A DNA stretch of 64,000 nucleotides from Sthenelais limicola (Eukaryota > Annelida > Polychaeta > Phyllodocida > Sigalionidae). The stretch covers positions 57,874,773 to 57,938,772 of the forward strand of contig OW804095.1 in assembly GCA_942159475.1 (NCBI GenBank), given 5' to 3'. Made by a program: the position numbers and the translations under genes. The notes under the pieces were generated by a model that was not told where the DNA came from, made no database searches, and saw only the letters and a list, made by a program, of their open reading frames with translations. This document shows, in pieces, positions 15,301 to 26,885 of the stretch (position 1 is its first letter; each line of letters opens with the position of its first letter).

Positions 15301-17006
15301 TATATGCAAGGTTGCCTTTTAACTGTTATGCTTGATAGTCAGCCTCTTCAGGTAATTGTCGAAAGGACAAGAACGATACAGCACTAGATGAACTCACCGC
15401 AGGCAGACTGCATCAATGTGATGAATATTTGATTCTTCAGAAACTACTGATCAAAGCTGCACCCAACCTTCTGGCCAATTTGAAAGGTGTATGTAAAGGC
15501 CTTCTATGTATAATATAGGAGTGATTCGTATCGATAGCTCAAACATTCTGCTCGTTCTCCTGGGCACTAGGAACCACATTATACTTAGTTGATACTTATG
15601 ATCGAGTGCCATGATATATCGATGTATAAAATGTGGCACAAGCGTTCTCCTTTACAATATACTTTGAGACATAAGACAAGTCCCAAATTGTCTCATTTTG
15701 GTGTTCACCTTTACATAACATTACAAATCAGCGCACAATACATATACATGTGTGTCTACGTTTATGCCTGCTTACCTATGCAATACTTGGTGGGTAAATT
15801 AACAGTAATTATATTTGGCAGTTAATCAAATCCTACACAGGACTGACGCTGACAAGTTTACAAGTGTAAGTATTGCCTATCTCGATGTGTCAAAGTGTAT
15901 GTAGCAGACAACATGTATTGTCGGGCTTCCTCTCTAGTTCAGTACAAAGTCACATCCTGAAATACAGCTGTATAATAACATCATGGACGAGTCCATGCAG
16001 GAGGTTTGTAGAATGTGTCACCAGGCCGCCAGACCAAAGTGTTTACAACGCAATCAACTAGTAGACAGCACAGCAAAAGAGCCTGCATTTACAATAGCAA
16101 TCTAGTCCTAATCTAATCCTAAAGTCCTAATTGTTATAACTATAATATCCTAGACGACTGAACAACAAACTGATACAAACATTGTGTGAGAGTGTGTACT
16201 TTTCTAACAGGCAAAAACAAAACCAATTTATTCAAACAAAATTCTTTTCAAGCTTTTTATTATTGACAGAATCTCACAGCAAATCAGTTTAAAGAAAGTG
16301 GTAGCAATATAGGTGAACAGTTATCTTAATGAATGACATATCTTAATAAAATTGAATTAGAACTACCGAAAATTAATTAATATAATTTTCAGGAGATTAC
16401 CACTTTTAACCCTAACGTAAATTCGTAAAGTAATAATTCCCAATATGGATGTGAGAAACAGGGATTGGAAATACAATGTCTGTTTTCCCGCATTCGAAGG
16501 GAGACGCCGGTAGGTCGATACAAAGGGCATTATGTCCATAAGTCTTTGGGAAATGAGATTCAAACAGGTGGCCGTAAGTTTACACATGGTTCAGCCACAG
16601 TGTCTGATGAAAGCGCATCCCAATTTCCATATAGCTGTCTGTATTAAGCAACAACGAAGCCTAAAAGACATCCATAGATACGAATGTTCAAGAATTGTAA
16701 TACTAGCCGCAGATGACTTTGTTTTGAATGCGAGCCCTTGAGACATTTCGCGAAAAAAAAAATCGTCAGAGATGTTGAGTCTTATCGTGCCATAAATTTG
16801 AGAGATGCTCCCCCTTTCAACAAAAGATGGGGTAATTGGCTATTTCACGCTTCACACCACTATTCGCGCCAAGACCTTGAAGAGTTTAATTTCTAGTCGA
16901 TAGCTAGTCTATATATTAGCCGGATTTACTAGGGATACTAGGATCCCCTCAAAATGAGGTGAAATAATAATATGCCTACCAAGCGAGAGAAGCGTGCAAT
17001 GCTTAC
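12391..17006. other. non-coding stretch with simple repeats
   Basis: No gene recognised. It contains a (CAAT)n run at about 13296-13312 followed by an AT-alternating block to about 13350, and a G16 run at 13791-13806 inside a GT/G-rich patch. At 14714-14726 a GGTTCAAACCCC motif resembles an RNA polymerase III B box. I could not find a matching A box or a tRNA cloverleaf, so I do not call a tRNA or SINE. Any further exons of the minus-strand gene at 17.0 kb would lie here or beyond; I could not identify them. Confidence 0.4.
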
Positions 17007-17088
17007 CTTGTGGTACGGCTTCGCTGAGGCAACGGCCAACAGAGCCAACACCACCAGCAGCGCCAAGGCACCTTTAGATCCCATGTTC
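17007..17088 (-). CDS. signal-peptide exon of a small secreted protein gene (partial)
   Basis: On the minus strand a polypyrimidine tract ending TATTGTTTGCAG is followed by GAAC and an ATG (17084-17082). The next 26 codons read MGSKGALALLVV, then a Leu/Ala/Val-rich core, then ASA-KPYHK, and stop cleanly at a GTAAGC donor (17006-17001), leaving phase 0. This is a textbook signal peptide with predicted cleavage after ASA. Known families with this layout include many small secreted peptides and neuropeptide precursors whose first coding exon is little more than the leader. Only five mature residues are visible, so the family cannot be named. The following exon should lie at lower coordinates. 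A GC-rich candidate 5' exon lies upstream at 17459-17700. Reading through the donor gives an ORF that continues into the intron; I disregard that part. Confidence 0.62.
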
Positions 17089-17458
17089 CTGCAAACAATA
17101 CACAGCAAAAATATGATCAATCACTGGATCATTGGAAACAATCAATTAGCACTGCATGGGGGTATGTGTTGTTAATCAATGAATAGGGATTGGGAATTGG
17201 GTTGGGAATTGGGATGAACTAGCTCCTTGGGCATGTGGAGCTTCCTACGGGTCTCCTGAGCAGTCTGGCAGCAAGGAGTGGTATTGACAAGCTCTGAAAA
17301 GCTCTAGTCACTGACTGCTTCAACAATGCCAGCAATGTCGCTTGCCCCACCCACCACCGACAAGCTTGCATTCTATCACTCCCACGAGGTTGGCAAATCC
17401 ACAGATCCCAAATAATAAGCTGGAAATAGATTATAAAGAAGTATGGTGGTTATCCTAC

Positions 17459-17700
17459 CTCAGCTTTAGTGGCCAATGTTGCCGGACAGACGACGGGGAT
17501 ATTTGCTCGGATAGATCAGACAGTGCGGTATCCAAACCTCCTCTATGCTCACTCTCCAGCCTCACTCTGATGGCTGCCTCTGCGTCTGGCAGCAACAGCA
17601 GACGCAGCAGCAACGGTAGCAGCAGATGCTACAAGCGCAGATGCACCAGCCGCCGCAGATGCAGCGCCACCGCCACTACCATCCTACAAGATGGCGCCCA
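17459..17700 (-). promoter_or_regulatory. GC-rich candidate promoter and 5' non-coding exon
   Basis: This block is far richer in G+C and trinucleotide repeats than its neighbours, with (GCN)n-like runs around 17580-17690. It contains AAGATGGCGCC at 17688-17698 on the plus strand, which resembles the YY1 core AAGATGGCGGC often found at animal transcription starts. On the minus strand a possible donor GAG|GTAGGA lies at 17459/17458, which would give a 370-bp intron to the acceptor at 17088. The exon boundary and transcription start are inferred. The low-complexity open frame on the plus strand is probably not protein-coding. Confidence 0.35.
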
Positions 17701-20328
17701 GCGCGATGGACTCGTCCACCCTAGAGGGGTGACAGACAAGGAAGGCATGAACGAAGGATGAATCACCGTTGACATTTGCGTGGGGAAGCGATGCCACAAA
17801 CAAGGTGGAGCTTAGTTGGAGGGTTAATAGTAGACTCGCCCTTTGTCAGATCAATGAACACGTAGCAGATCAGTTTTGCCTTTCACAAAAACTTGGCGGA
17901 CTTGCTATAGATATAATTATTAATGTACACGGGAAAAGTTGACGCTCAGTGGTGTTACTGGTAGGGGCGACAGGGACAAATGAGGAATGAGAACTATGCT
18001 TTGCCTATATCAGTTGTCACCAGATAGGGACCAGGTATACACAGGAGAAATAGTATGTTGCGCCAGAGATGAATCATTAGCAGTGAAAGAGCAACGCGAT
18101 ACCGGCATAGGTTTATCTTCCCTCGTAATAACGATATTCTGCCCACATCTAATTAAATAATTAATCCTATGCCTGATCTGCTCCATTATTCTTCCAGTGC
18201 TAAATTGACTAGACCAGATATTCAGTTAATTATTCACTTACAATAGGGCTAACTTAACGCAGTTATCAATTGTTTGACTTAAAATGACTATTGGAAAGTG
18301 CATTTATCATGTATTTCATATTACATGTACTCAGATTATTGCTTGTTTAACTCCGAATGATTAAAACACCAAACATCCAAATATACCATGACCAATGAAA
18401 ACTTCAAAATGTAATTGTTTCATAAAGGCACATGTATAACTATATATTATGATTATGATTAGCCTGTTAGATTTGATCAATGCCTTTAAGATTGAAAATC
18501 TATATTATTTTGAATATTCTTCAACTCAGCGATGCATAAAAAGTACTTAATGATAGCAATAATTTATTTAGTCTCCAGCGTTTATGCAGAATGACCAGAA
18601 ATTGGAATAGAGGATGTGCCCGAAGACTATTATTTTTCGATCAAATTTTAATTAATAATGATGACATTTGTTTCTATCCTGACATTCCAATTCGCCAGGG
18701 GGAACAATCGATTCCGCTCTAATCCATTAATCAGGGACATGATTGAATGATTCAAGTTGATGAAGACAATGTGAACCTTCTTGATCAATCGACCAGGGCA
18801 TATCTCCCATTTTTATACTACTTAAAGCAGCATTTGGAAGCGCGTGTGGAGCGGCTGTAGTTTAAGAGGGGAGTAGTAAGCGGGTGGTGCGCTTGTGTCG
18901 CCACCTTCTAGTAAGATTTTGATCAACACTGCATTTACCTAGTGCATATCTCACGGACCGAAAATATGATGTGTTAGAGAAAAATGAGTCAGAAGTCACA
19001 AATATATGATAATTTCAAATGTTTTCCCACAAGAATCCTGGCTCAGAATGTTTTTTTAGTGTTTAGTGCTGTTAGTAGCATGCGTACATGTATATAATTA
19101 ATGTTTATTTCAGGCATAAACAAATATAGAAGTAGGCTACTTATTAGATGTGTTAATGTTTATCATCATTGGAATCCGTCTGATCTCATCTTTTCAATTA
19201 TGATGGTATCTCAAAATACATTTTTAGCGACTTATGACACATTTCTCTGTAACACATCACAAATGTTTCTTGGTGGTATTGAAGACTAAAAAAATACGAT
19301 CCTAGTGCACAATTCATAAACTGAAATTACCATTGGATTTGTTTCACTTTTTATTGAAAGTTTTTCTGCAATGTTTTAAATAGATAAGGTTTAAGTATGA
19401 TTGATAGCCAATGACAAGTTTGAAGAAAACGCATTCAATTTCATTGAAAAATGGATACTCGGCCAAAGACACGATCAAAACTCCTTTCTTAAGTAAGTCA
19501 ATGTGTAATGTCACCTGTGAAACCCAATCCTTAACCATGCAGTAAAAATAATAATTTGACTTACACCCGCAGGGCATTTATGACTGGAGGGGTTTATATT
19601 TTTCTTTGAAAGCATGTAGGCTACTTCGATATATAACTAATACTTTTTAAAACTTATTTAAACTACTGTTTGCAACTCCTTAATACTCAACTCCTTACTG
19701 ATTGTTTGATTTGATTTCAAAGATGTTTATTCGGCTGAAGAGATTTATATTGTTGCTGTAAATCTACCACAACAGTTACAGATAGAAAATACCAAATCAT
19801 ATTGCTAAAATTCTCCAAATGAGAGTGGTGATCTTCATTGAGTTTTACCCACTTTCTTGGTTTGAATCGCATGATCAATATTCATGATTAGTATGATATG
19901 GATGCATGCGGGGATATAACATCTTGAAGCGATATTAATAGTTTGTTTTTTGATGATCGTATTTCACGAAAAAAAAACTTGGATCACGCACAGTACAATG
20001 AAATCGTCTTCAAAGGTAGAACACCTTGTAGAATAACTCATTACTATTATTATCATACATAACATTCATAATTCAATCTTCTAACGTGTTTTTTTTTACA
20101 TCTTTGTTGAAATCAAATGGGCGACTTATGGCCTCTTTTGATGCATTATAACCCAACACAGATATTTAAAATTTCAATGTTTAATACTCATTGTTGGCTC
20201 ATATTACGATCATCCTCCATATGACGACTTGAGTTGTACATGATCTTGAAGCGTACAAGATGAACATGACATGATAGTATTGATATATTCATAGCAAGTG
20301 AGAATACGGGAGAAGATGTAAACATATG
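17701..20328. other. non-coding stretch, no gene recognised
   Basis: AT-rich DNA with several poly(A)/poly(T) runs. I see no protein family, RNA gene or structured repeat here. It could hold upstream regulatory sequence for the minus-strand gene at 17.0 kb, but nothing in it shows that directly. Confidence 0.4.
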
Positions 20329-21215
20329 TTATATATCTGAAGACAATTGTTGAAACGCTCTGTGAACACTGTTGGACGGACCTGGCTGTGGTTGAAGATA
20401 GGCCATGACGGCATCTGACGCCCATGTCCCATGAGCCCTCACACCACTGAGGGATGCTCCTTCTTTATAGAAGGAGAAGGAGGCCCCTCCTTGAGGAGGC
20501 AAGAGTCTAGTCCAATAAAGTTAACTGCTGTCGAACATTTTTGGGCAAGGAATAAGATAGGCACGGACCTATTGTCCGCAAATGTTAAGAGAGGGGCCAT
20601 TGGATGATTCTTGATCATCCTTAGAAGTGCAGACACAGAGGCAGCAGAGGATGGACCCTACAATGGCTGGTAGGAAGATGGTCGATAGATTGGTGCCCAC
20701 TTGGAGTGTCTTTGACCACTTGATGCGAACTTGGACGCCATACCAATGGGAGATAGAGAGACATCCTCCCTCACCAGCTGTCTGGACAGGTCGAAGAGGC
20801 AAGAAGATTTCAGGCAGAGATTTCTCTGCCTCAAGAAGCTGACGAAAATGAGGCTGTATGCAGCCTGTAGTTCTACATAGTGAGGGTCATAGATGAGAGT
20901 GCCCATGGCATGAGCCACCCCTTCCAGGGGTAGCGGCTTCTTTCTGAGAAGGGATGTGGCAGTGTGAGAGATCCAGAGCTCTAAGTGCTGTGAGTATGAG
21001 CTGAGACTCGAGCCCGGCATAACTGATAAGAGATACATGGCAGTATGCCTTTAGGCTGGAGATGATATTCTGTGATGGCTTGTGAGATATTCGGTAAACC
21101 AGCATACATCAGAGGCCATGGGGGCAAAGAACTTCAAAGCGAGTAGATCACAGAAGCCTCTATATAGTATGTCAGCCGACTTGTGGTTTGCCTCAGTCCC
21201 TGGGCGGTATGCCAT
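20329..21215 (-). pseudogene. DIRS-type tyrosine recombinase, frameshifted
   Basis: Reading the minus strand with several frame changes gives a recognisable recombinase in order. First comes an N-terminal core-binding part (FCDLLALKFFAPMAS, WFTEYLTS). Next are KPLP and a box-I region FVSFLRQRNL around the catalytic Arg. Then come a beta region VQVRIKWSKTLQVGTNL, a degenerate box II SSRRG (the usual His is not seen), and finally GTWASDAVMAYL at about 20373-20408, with the Tyr of the GxWxSxxxxxYL motif that forms the covalent DNA bond. The frame ends at a TAA near 20329. DIRS/Ngaro/PAT retroelements use such an enzyme instead of a DDE integrase. At least three frameshifts and an in-frame stop make this copy dead. 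Reverse transcriptase, expected upstream on the same strand, is absent; a gag-like region on the opposite strand lies there instead. Confidence 0.82.
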
Positions 21216-21473
21216 CTTCTGGCGGTTTAATACTGCAGTGGCCAGGGAGGCTTGAAGAGGGCCTAGACATCATATAACTTCCGGTGCATTTTGTTATACT
21301 AGTAAGTTGCAGGGCTATAAATTGCAGGGCAGTAGCCAAGCCAGGGAAGTAATGTGAGTCACACCTGCAAGGGGGTGCCACAGTAGTTCCATAGTATATA
21401 ATAAAAGGCAGAGCGGCTGAAAGGCCACTACACTTTCAGTACTCAACCTTGTTGCATCTCAATCATTACAGTC

Positions 21474-21491
21474 AGACACAGTCATATATCA
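21474..21491 (+). repeat. 18-bp putative DIRS terminal-repeat segment
   Basis: AGACACAGTCATATATCA occurs here, upstream of the plus-strand gag-like region. It occurs again at 36294-36311, beyond the RNase H end of the minus-strand DIRS unit. Relative to each element the two copies are in opposite orientation, at the 5' end of one and the 3' end of the other. That is what inverted terminal repeats of one DIRS family would give. The match is short, so chance is not excluded. Confidence 0.4.
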
Positions 21492-21859
21492 CTGGTGGAG
21501 GAACCATATAAGAGCTCGGTGTAATCATTTCATTAATAATTATCCCCGTTGTCAAGCATCCGGAGTAAATGGAGTCATACTCCAGGCAATCTTGAGGAAT
21601 AGAAGGCATCAGCATCTACAAACAGGGCTAAACTTAGCCTGGGTGTGTGGAAGCCCAGCCTGAGGCACCACACACTGTGGATGTATAACAGCATGTGTTG
21701 AAGAATGAAGGACTACCATCGACTTTCATTCAGTATTGGAAGGTGGAAGTTTAACATCAACTTCCATATGTGAAATGTAAACTTTGAGAAATATTGTTGA
21801 GAAATGATAAAGAGTATTTTACTGAAGTAGCAGTCCCAGAGATTGGAAATCCGAAACCT

Positions 21860-22960
21860 TCAACCTCAACTCCAGTTCCAGTGGCAGCTCAGGCTGGGGT
21901 ATCAAAGTTGCAAGATTAAGACCCAGAGAAGACAGAAATAGATGTAGAAGGGACTCCGAGGAAGGTAGAGTATCTGGCAGTGGCAGAGGGACAATACAAT
22001 AGCAGGGTTTTTTTGAGATTTCACAAGATACAGACAGAGCCTTGGACTATTGCAGGACTTTGAAGATGATAAATCTGAAGCATCAGATAAGTCCACACTG
22101 TCTAACTCTAAATATGCATCTGTGTTGACACCAAGGCGTGATTTGCTCCTAAGAGGAGGAGTGGATTCTCCCATACGAGACCCTTTTGTGGAGCCAGAAG
22201 CTGTTAGACAATTTGGGGCTCAGTGTTCTTTGGACCAAAACCAATCAGATGTCTCGAGTATTGATGTTCATGCCAGTGCCGGTGATTAAACATTGTTAAA
22301 AGGAATGTCTGAGAAAAAGGGAGCCCCAGTCCCAGGACAGTGGCAGCAAAACGAGCGGGAAGGTAGAATGGACCAACAAGGCCTGGGTGAATTTCCGTCA
22401 GGATTGAACCAGGCGGCGTCGGGCCAAGTCATTTCCCCATCAGGACTGGACGAAAGACAGAAGGGTTCACCATTGAAACAACACAGACAAAATGTGGAGA
22501 CTGGATCTGATGCTCAATCAGTTTCGGGCAGGTTCAGGTCATTTGCAACACTGCATCTGGATAGGGACACTATTCGAGAGCATGTCAAGATCCGTCACAC
22601 TCATATTGTCGTCGTCAACGCAGATCACGTCCGAAGGGGAAGCCTGGAAGGGATAGTGACGATAAATATGAGTTGGACTGGGAAACAACTGCATCCAGTT
22701 CTAGCAAGGAAGACGCAAAAGATGGCCATATGAGAGGCATAAGGTCTAGGAAAAGAAGAGGTGAGGAGAAGACACATTCTTCAGTAGCAAAAGCCTTTGC
22801 CTTGGCTTGCGAAAAATTTGGAAATGTAACAGCAGCAGTGTTGACAAGGCAATTCCTAGATGATTATGAGGAATATGCTGATTCCCTGGGAGCATCAGAT
22901 AATTTGAGGGCACAAGGGGTAAAGAAATTCCTTAACCCATTTGCGGCGGGAAACCCTCGC
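21860..22960 (+). pseudogene. retroelement gag-like region, broken
   Basis: Open frames at 22050-22289, 22293-22733 and 22673-23092 on the plus strand read as one hydrophilic Ser/Gln/Asp-rich protein once stops and frame changes are ignored. They include RSRKRRGEEKTHSS, an alpha-helical stretch AKAFALACEKFGNVTAAVL and YADSLGASDNLRAQGVKKFL, typical in style of gag proteins of DIRS and other retroelements. It lies downstream of a leader-like segment with a TATA-like TAGTATATAATAAAAG near 21391-21406. I see no zinc knuckle. The similarity ends near 22950, where an unrelated repeat begins. Assignment to DIRS rests on its neighbour, the recombinase at 20.3-21.2 kb, and on the shared 18-bp segment. 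Confidence 0.5.
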
Positions 22961-24200
22961 CCGGCGCATGATGTCATGGACGGTTATCGCTGCACGTCAT
23001 TGCCTTATGGTGTAACTACACCAAGAATTTTTTCGTTGCGGCCGTTGCGGTTTTCACATGACAGCTGGTCTTGTACGGCTGAAATATCTTAGCCGTCAGA
23101 ACTGTGTATCAGTTAAGCCATTAGGCCGGATAGTCGGAGGAAGCACCGCACCATTTTTTATTCCTTCCAGCCCGCCGCAAGAATAACCGAACGTTTTGAT
23201 ATTACCGCATGGAATGTTCCGGCCAACGACTCTTGCATGGGGAGTGGTGACGTAGCTTCACCAATCAATTTTTCCTTGTGACCTATCCGTTTTTCAAGGG
23301 AGGGTCGGACAGATGGCTGGCCTTGTACTACTAGTAGCTCATAGCCATCACAGTTCTGCGGCAGTTAAGCTATTAAATCGGACAGTCATAGGGAGAACAG
23401 CAACACATATCATGCTTTCCGGCCTGCCATAAGAATATCAAAACATTTTGATATTGCCTACGGAAGGTTAGGGCTCCTGACGGGGGTGTCTTATTTATCT
23501 TGCCACTACCAAGAAACTACAATTGTCACTTGTCACTAAGACAATTCTTTTGTTCCCTAATTTCCTTAAAAATGGGTCGTTTTTTGTCAGTAAGGACTAA
23601 TAAGGTCTTTATCGATTTTTCAGGCTAAGAAAGTGTTTTGGTTGTTTGTCACTTGATACCCATGTCGATTTGTTGATCATAAGAATAGGCCATGTTGATT
23701 TGTCAATTTAAGGCCTCAAGAGCCCTAAGGCTCCGGCCAACAACACTCTACTTTCATCTATTAATATACCCTATTCTACTTTCATCTATTAATATAATTT
23801 GTGATTGTCTTGTCTATATATAATAACGACACAGGGGCAGGGGGCACTTGATTTGAACTGCTTCAGTACCGCCAGTGCTTATGTCACATACAAGTTGCAG
23901 CAGTGAAGCTATTAGTTGCGGCTCATGTGACCAAATGACCATAGTTTACGGCCGCCGCAAAACCGGAGAAAAAATTGCCGGATTAGAGAATTTGGAACAG
24001 CCAATGATATTGTGTGCTCATGTCACATGACTTCTCTTTTTGTCCATAAAAAACTAGCCACACGGAACGGATAACTCCTGCCGCATCAATGTTGGGCCAA
24101 AAGTTGCAGCAGTGAAGCTACTGATTGCACCCCATGCGACCATTCAGACCCTACCTTGCGGCCGCCGTAGAAACGTAGGAAAAACAGCCGGAATAGATGG
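22960..24200. repeat. diverged tandem repeat block
   Basis: Two units of about 249-bp spacing, starting near 23050 and 23300, share in order TTGTAC, CAGTTAAGC, CGGA.AGTC, CCGCAAGAATA and TTTTGATATT. A second pair with 209-bp spacing at 23892 and 24101 shares AAGTTGCAGCAGTGAAGCTA and CGGCCGCCG. Between them TCTACTTTCATCTATTAATA is repeated at 23747 and 23775. All look like members of one old GC-richer repeat family. There is no coding signal. Confidence 0.7.
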
Positions 24201-24925
24201 TCGGAAGAGAGTCGCATCAGCCGCAGGGATGAAAAATTTGGTGTAGCCCTAGCATAACTACAGGACGGGAGAGAAGGGACCCGTTTGAGCAAGGTGGAAA
24301 GAAAAGTCCTTCCGCGGGGATCGTGGGGATCTTTATTCAGTATTATTGATATATTACACAATATTTCCACCAAAAGGAATATCGTCAGACTTTAATATCT
24401 TCATAAACTATAGTTTGGGATAGTTTTTGAAGTAGACATGACTCATTATCAAGGATTATTTGTATATTTATTATGTCAAAACCCTACGGTCTAAGCAGAT
24501 CGCCAATATGGTCGACCGCCTAGACATAGCAATGCACGAGCGCACCATACTATACAACTTCTAAGTATCATTCCTTGGGACGTGAGTAGAAAGCCTTTAT
24601 TAAATCCTGGTGCAGTTTGTTGTTTTAAGAAAACACCAGAGATAGTTACATACTGCTCCGTCCCCTACATCAGTTGGTGTGTCATGTTGTCGATCTCTAT
24701 CGACTGGGTTTAAAGTTACACGCACACGTTATCTGTATGTAAAAATTTTTTTCACTTATTAACGTACTAAATAGTTGCTTCTCCGAAGCTTCTATATTGT
24801 CACATCCTAAACAACAATTTATCAATGTATAAATCAAGTAATTTATTTTCTTCACAATTCTGCTGAAGCAAATAATTTGACTATGTGGTGGAACTGGGAC
24901 CTTCTGTCATCCTAGTCTTAGTTAT
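24201..24925. other. non-coding stretch left of the mobile-DNA nest
   Basis: No gene or clear repeat is recognised. If the TIR element at 25022-26885 inserted into LINE A, part of this stretch may be the LINE's 5' region. I cannot see an ORF1 here. Confidence 0.3.
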
Positions 24926-25008
24926 GTTAGCACCGACAGCCGCAAAAAGAAAATTTCTTTTTGCGGCTGTCGGTGCTAACATTACCATCATTTAATGATG
25001 GTAATGTT
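24926..25008. repeat. two overlapping perfect palindromes
   Basis: The first has perfect 27-nt arms, 24926-24952 and 24954-24980, around a single A, starting GTTAGCACCGACAGCCGC. The second has 15-nt arms AACATTACCATCATT and AATGATGGTAATGTT around one T (24978-25008) and shares the AAC of the first. They end 13 bp before the left end of the TIR element. Confidence 0.93.
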
Positions 25009-25021
25009 GAACTATCACTAA

Positions 25022-26885
25022 CCCGACGGGCACTGAGAGCTACTGAGCGCAATTGAATGTGATAATCATGCGATCATTTTGTGATTGAGCGGAAACTAGT
25101 GGAGTGTGATACTTATGGCTTTGAATCACAGTGAAATGAACATGGCATTAGCCATCATTATGTAAAATCCATTGCGTCTATTTCCTCCCATGTTGTTGGT
25201 GATCTCACACTTGTGTTGGATCAAGTTCTCATTCATATTCATTAATGTTTGTATTAAACATGTGTTACTCAACCAATTGCATCTGCAAATACATGTTTTG
25301 TTCAAAAGTCAATAACATTGGTGTGATCTCAATTACGCATATAATGCGCATTCAAAATCGCATCTAAATACTCATCATAATGCAGCCACAACAGGACAAT
25401 ACCTGGCACTGCTCACTCACCTAGCATTCACACTTAATGTCGCGCATCTGACACACCCTTCTCTGACACACATACTCACTCTATGATACCAAGTCAAAGA
25501 AACCCCTACACACAAAGCTAAATGATGTAACTTTGTACATTTTTAATCATTATTTTTATCCCATTAGATACTTATATTACTTTAACATCATTTTCGTCAT
25601 CGCTTTCCAATTGGTACAAATGAGGCTGACTGATTTGATTTTGTAATCACAGCTTTATGCGAAATCAATTAATCAAATACCTTTTAACTTGTTTTGAGTT
25701 ACTATTTGTAGATATAAAATTCGATAACAAATATTGGTTGAATATGCGGTATGAGGTTGAATCAAAGAGAAAATTGATTTTCCTAAGAAAATTGCCTTTA
25801 TTATCAGCCCAAAGTTGTGACATCGTGGAGGAGATAAAATCAACAGCAAAATTTAAACTGATAGAATAATCTTATATAAATATCTTATAGCTAGATGTTT
25901 TCTATAATATTTAACATGAATGAATAGAATGATTCTCTTTTTATATCAGTTATGAGGTATTTTAAATGTTATTCGATACATTAGGTAGCCCCCCCCCCCC
26001 CCCACCCTCCCTGCCCCAGCCTCTACCTGTGGGCGAGTGCATGATTTGGGACCCCTGCGTAATGATACAAAAATTAAAGCAATTGCATGATATGTGCTCA
26101 CACAGAATGCTAGAAAATACTACCACCAGTCATTTTAAATACAGGTTGCATCTCTCCATTGGCTTACCATTATGCCACTTGTACTCACCAGGTGGAGATA
26201 CTGTTTACACCAGGTAGTGCAACTGATAACTGAGGTGCATTATCAATTTCTTTTACAATGAAAGTGCTACTAATACACTTATGTGGCATCTATATGTTCC
26301 TAACTATTTGAATAGAAACATTACAAGTAATATCTTCAAATAGTTCATTAGTGTAATTTTTTTTATTTTTTTTTGAAACGGGTAATAATCAAAACACCCC
26401 CTATAACTGTATACAGAAATGGTATGGGTGTTATGAGTGCTCTGTAGCTGTTGTACCACTGCACACACAATAACGTCACCCACAGGTAGGCAAACCGGCT
26501 GTCATGGTGGATTGGCAACAGATGACAAAAATGATGTCAAACTATTATAAGTGTTATAAGTCTCTAACATGATAAAAATAATGTAAGTATGATAAAATAA
26601 TTGATGTATTACCATGGAGAATTAGTTATGAGTAATCTCGAATGGTATTATTCTGAAAAAAAATCCAATGCAATCATGTGAAAATTGTGCATATAATATC
26701 CCGCTCACAATGCCATAAGAATTTGCTAATTTTTGCATTAATATTGCGTTATACCTTTAGCGTGACCATCTCGCGATCATTGCGCAATAATTATTGCGTG
26801 AAAAGCATCCACGCTCATCACAGAACTCTGGCGAGATGATTGCGCATTAAAAATCGCGTAGAATCGCATTTATTTGTCCGTCGGG
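25022..26885 (+). mobile_element. TIR element copy 1 (1,864 bp)
   Basis: It starts CCCGACGGGCA and ends TGTCCGTCGGG, giving 11-bp terminal inverted repeats with one mismatch, flanked on each side by AA. The whole sequence matches, as reverse complement, the element at 40193-42059. Shared internal landmarks include the ATTGCGCAATAATTATTGCG block near the right end and the GTGTGAGATCACCAACA-type block in the left half. No transposase is seen, and the largest frame (70 codons at 25657) is unrecognised. It is therefore probably a non-autonomous DNA transposon. It contains a C15 run at 25989-26003 absent from the other copy. It sits immediately upstream of the LINE A endonuclease. Confidence 0.8.

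Noticed and set aside
17342..17761. 139-codon plus-strand ORF with a Ser/Arg-rich region
   Set aside because: Its coding look comes from a GC-rich trinucleotide-repeat block; the minus-strand gene next to it explains the region better.
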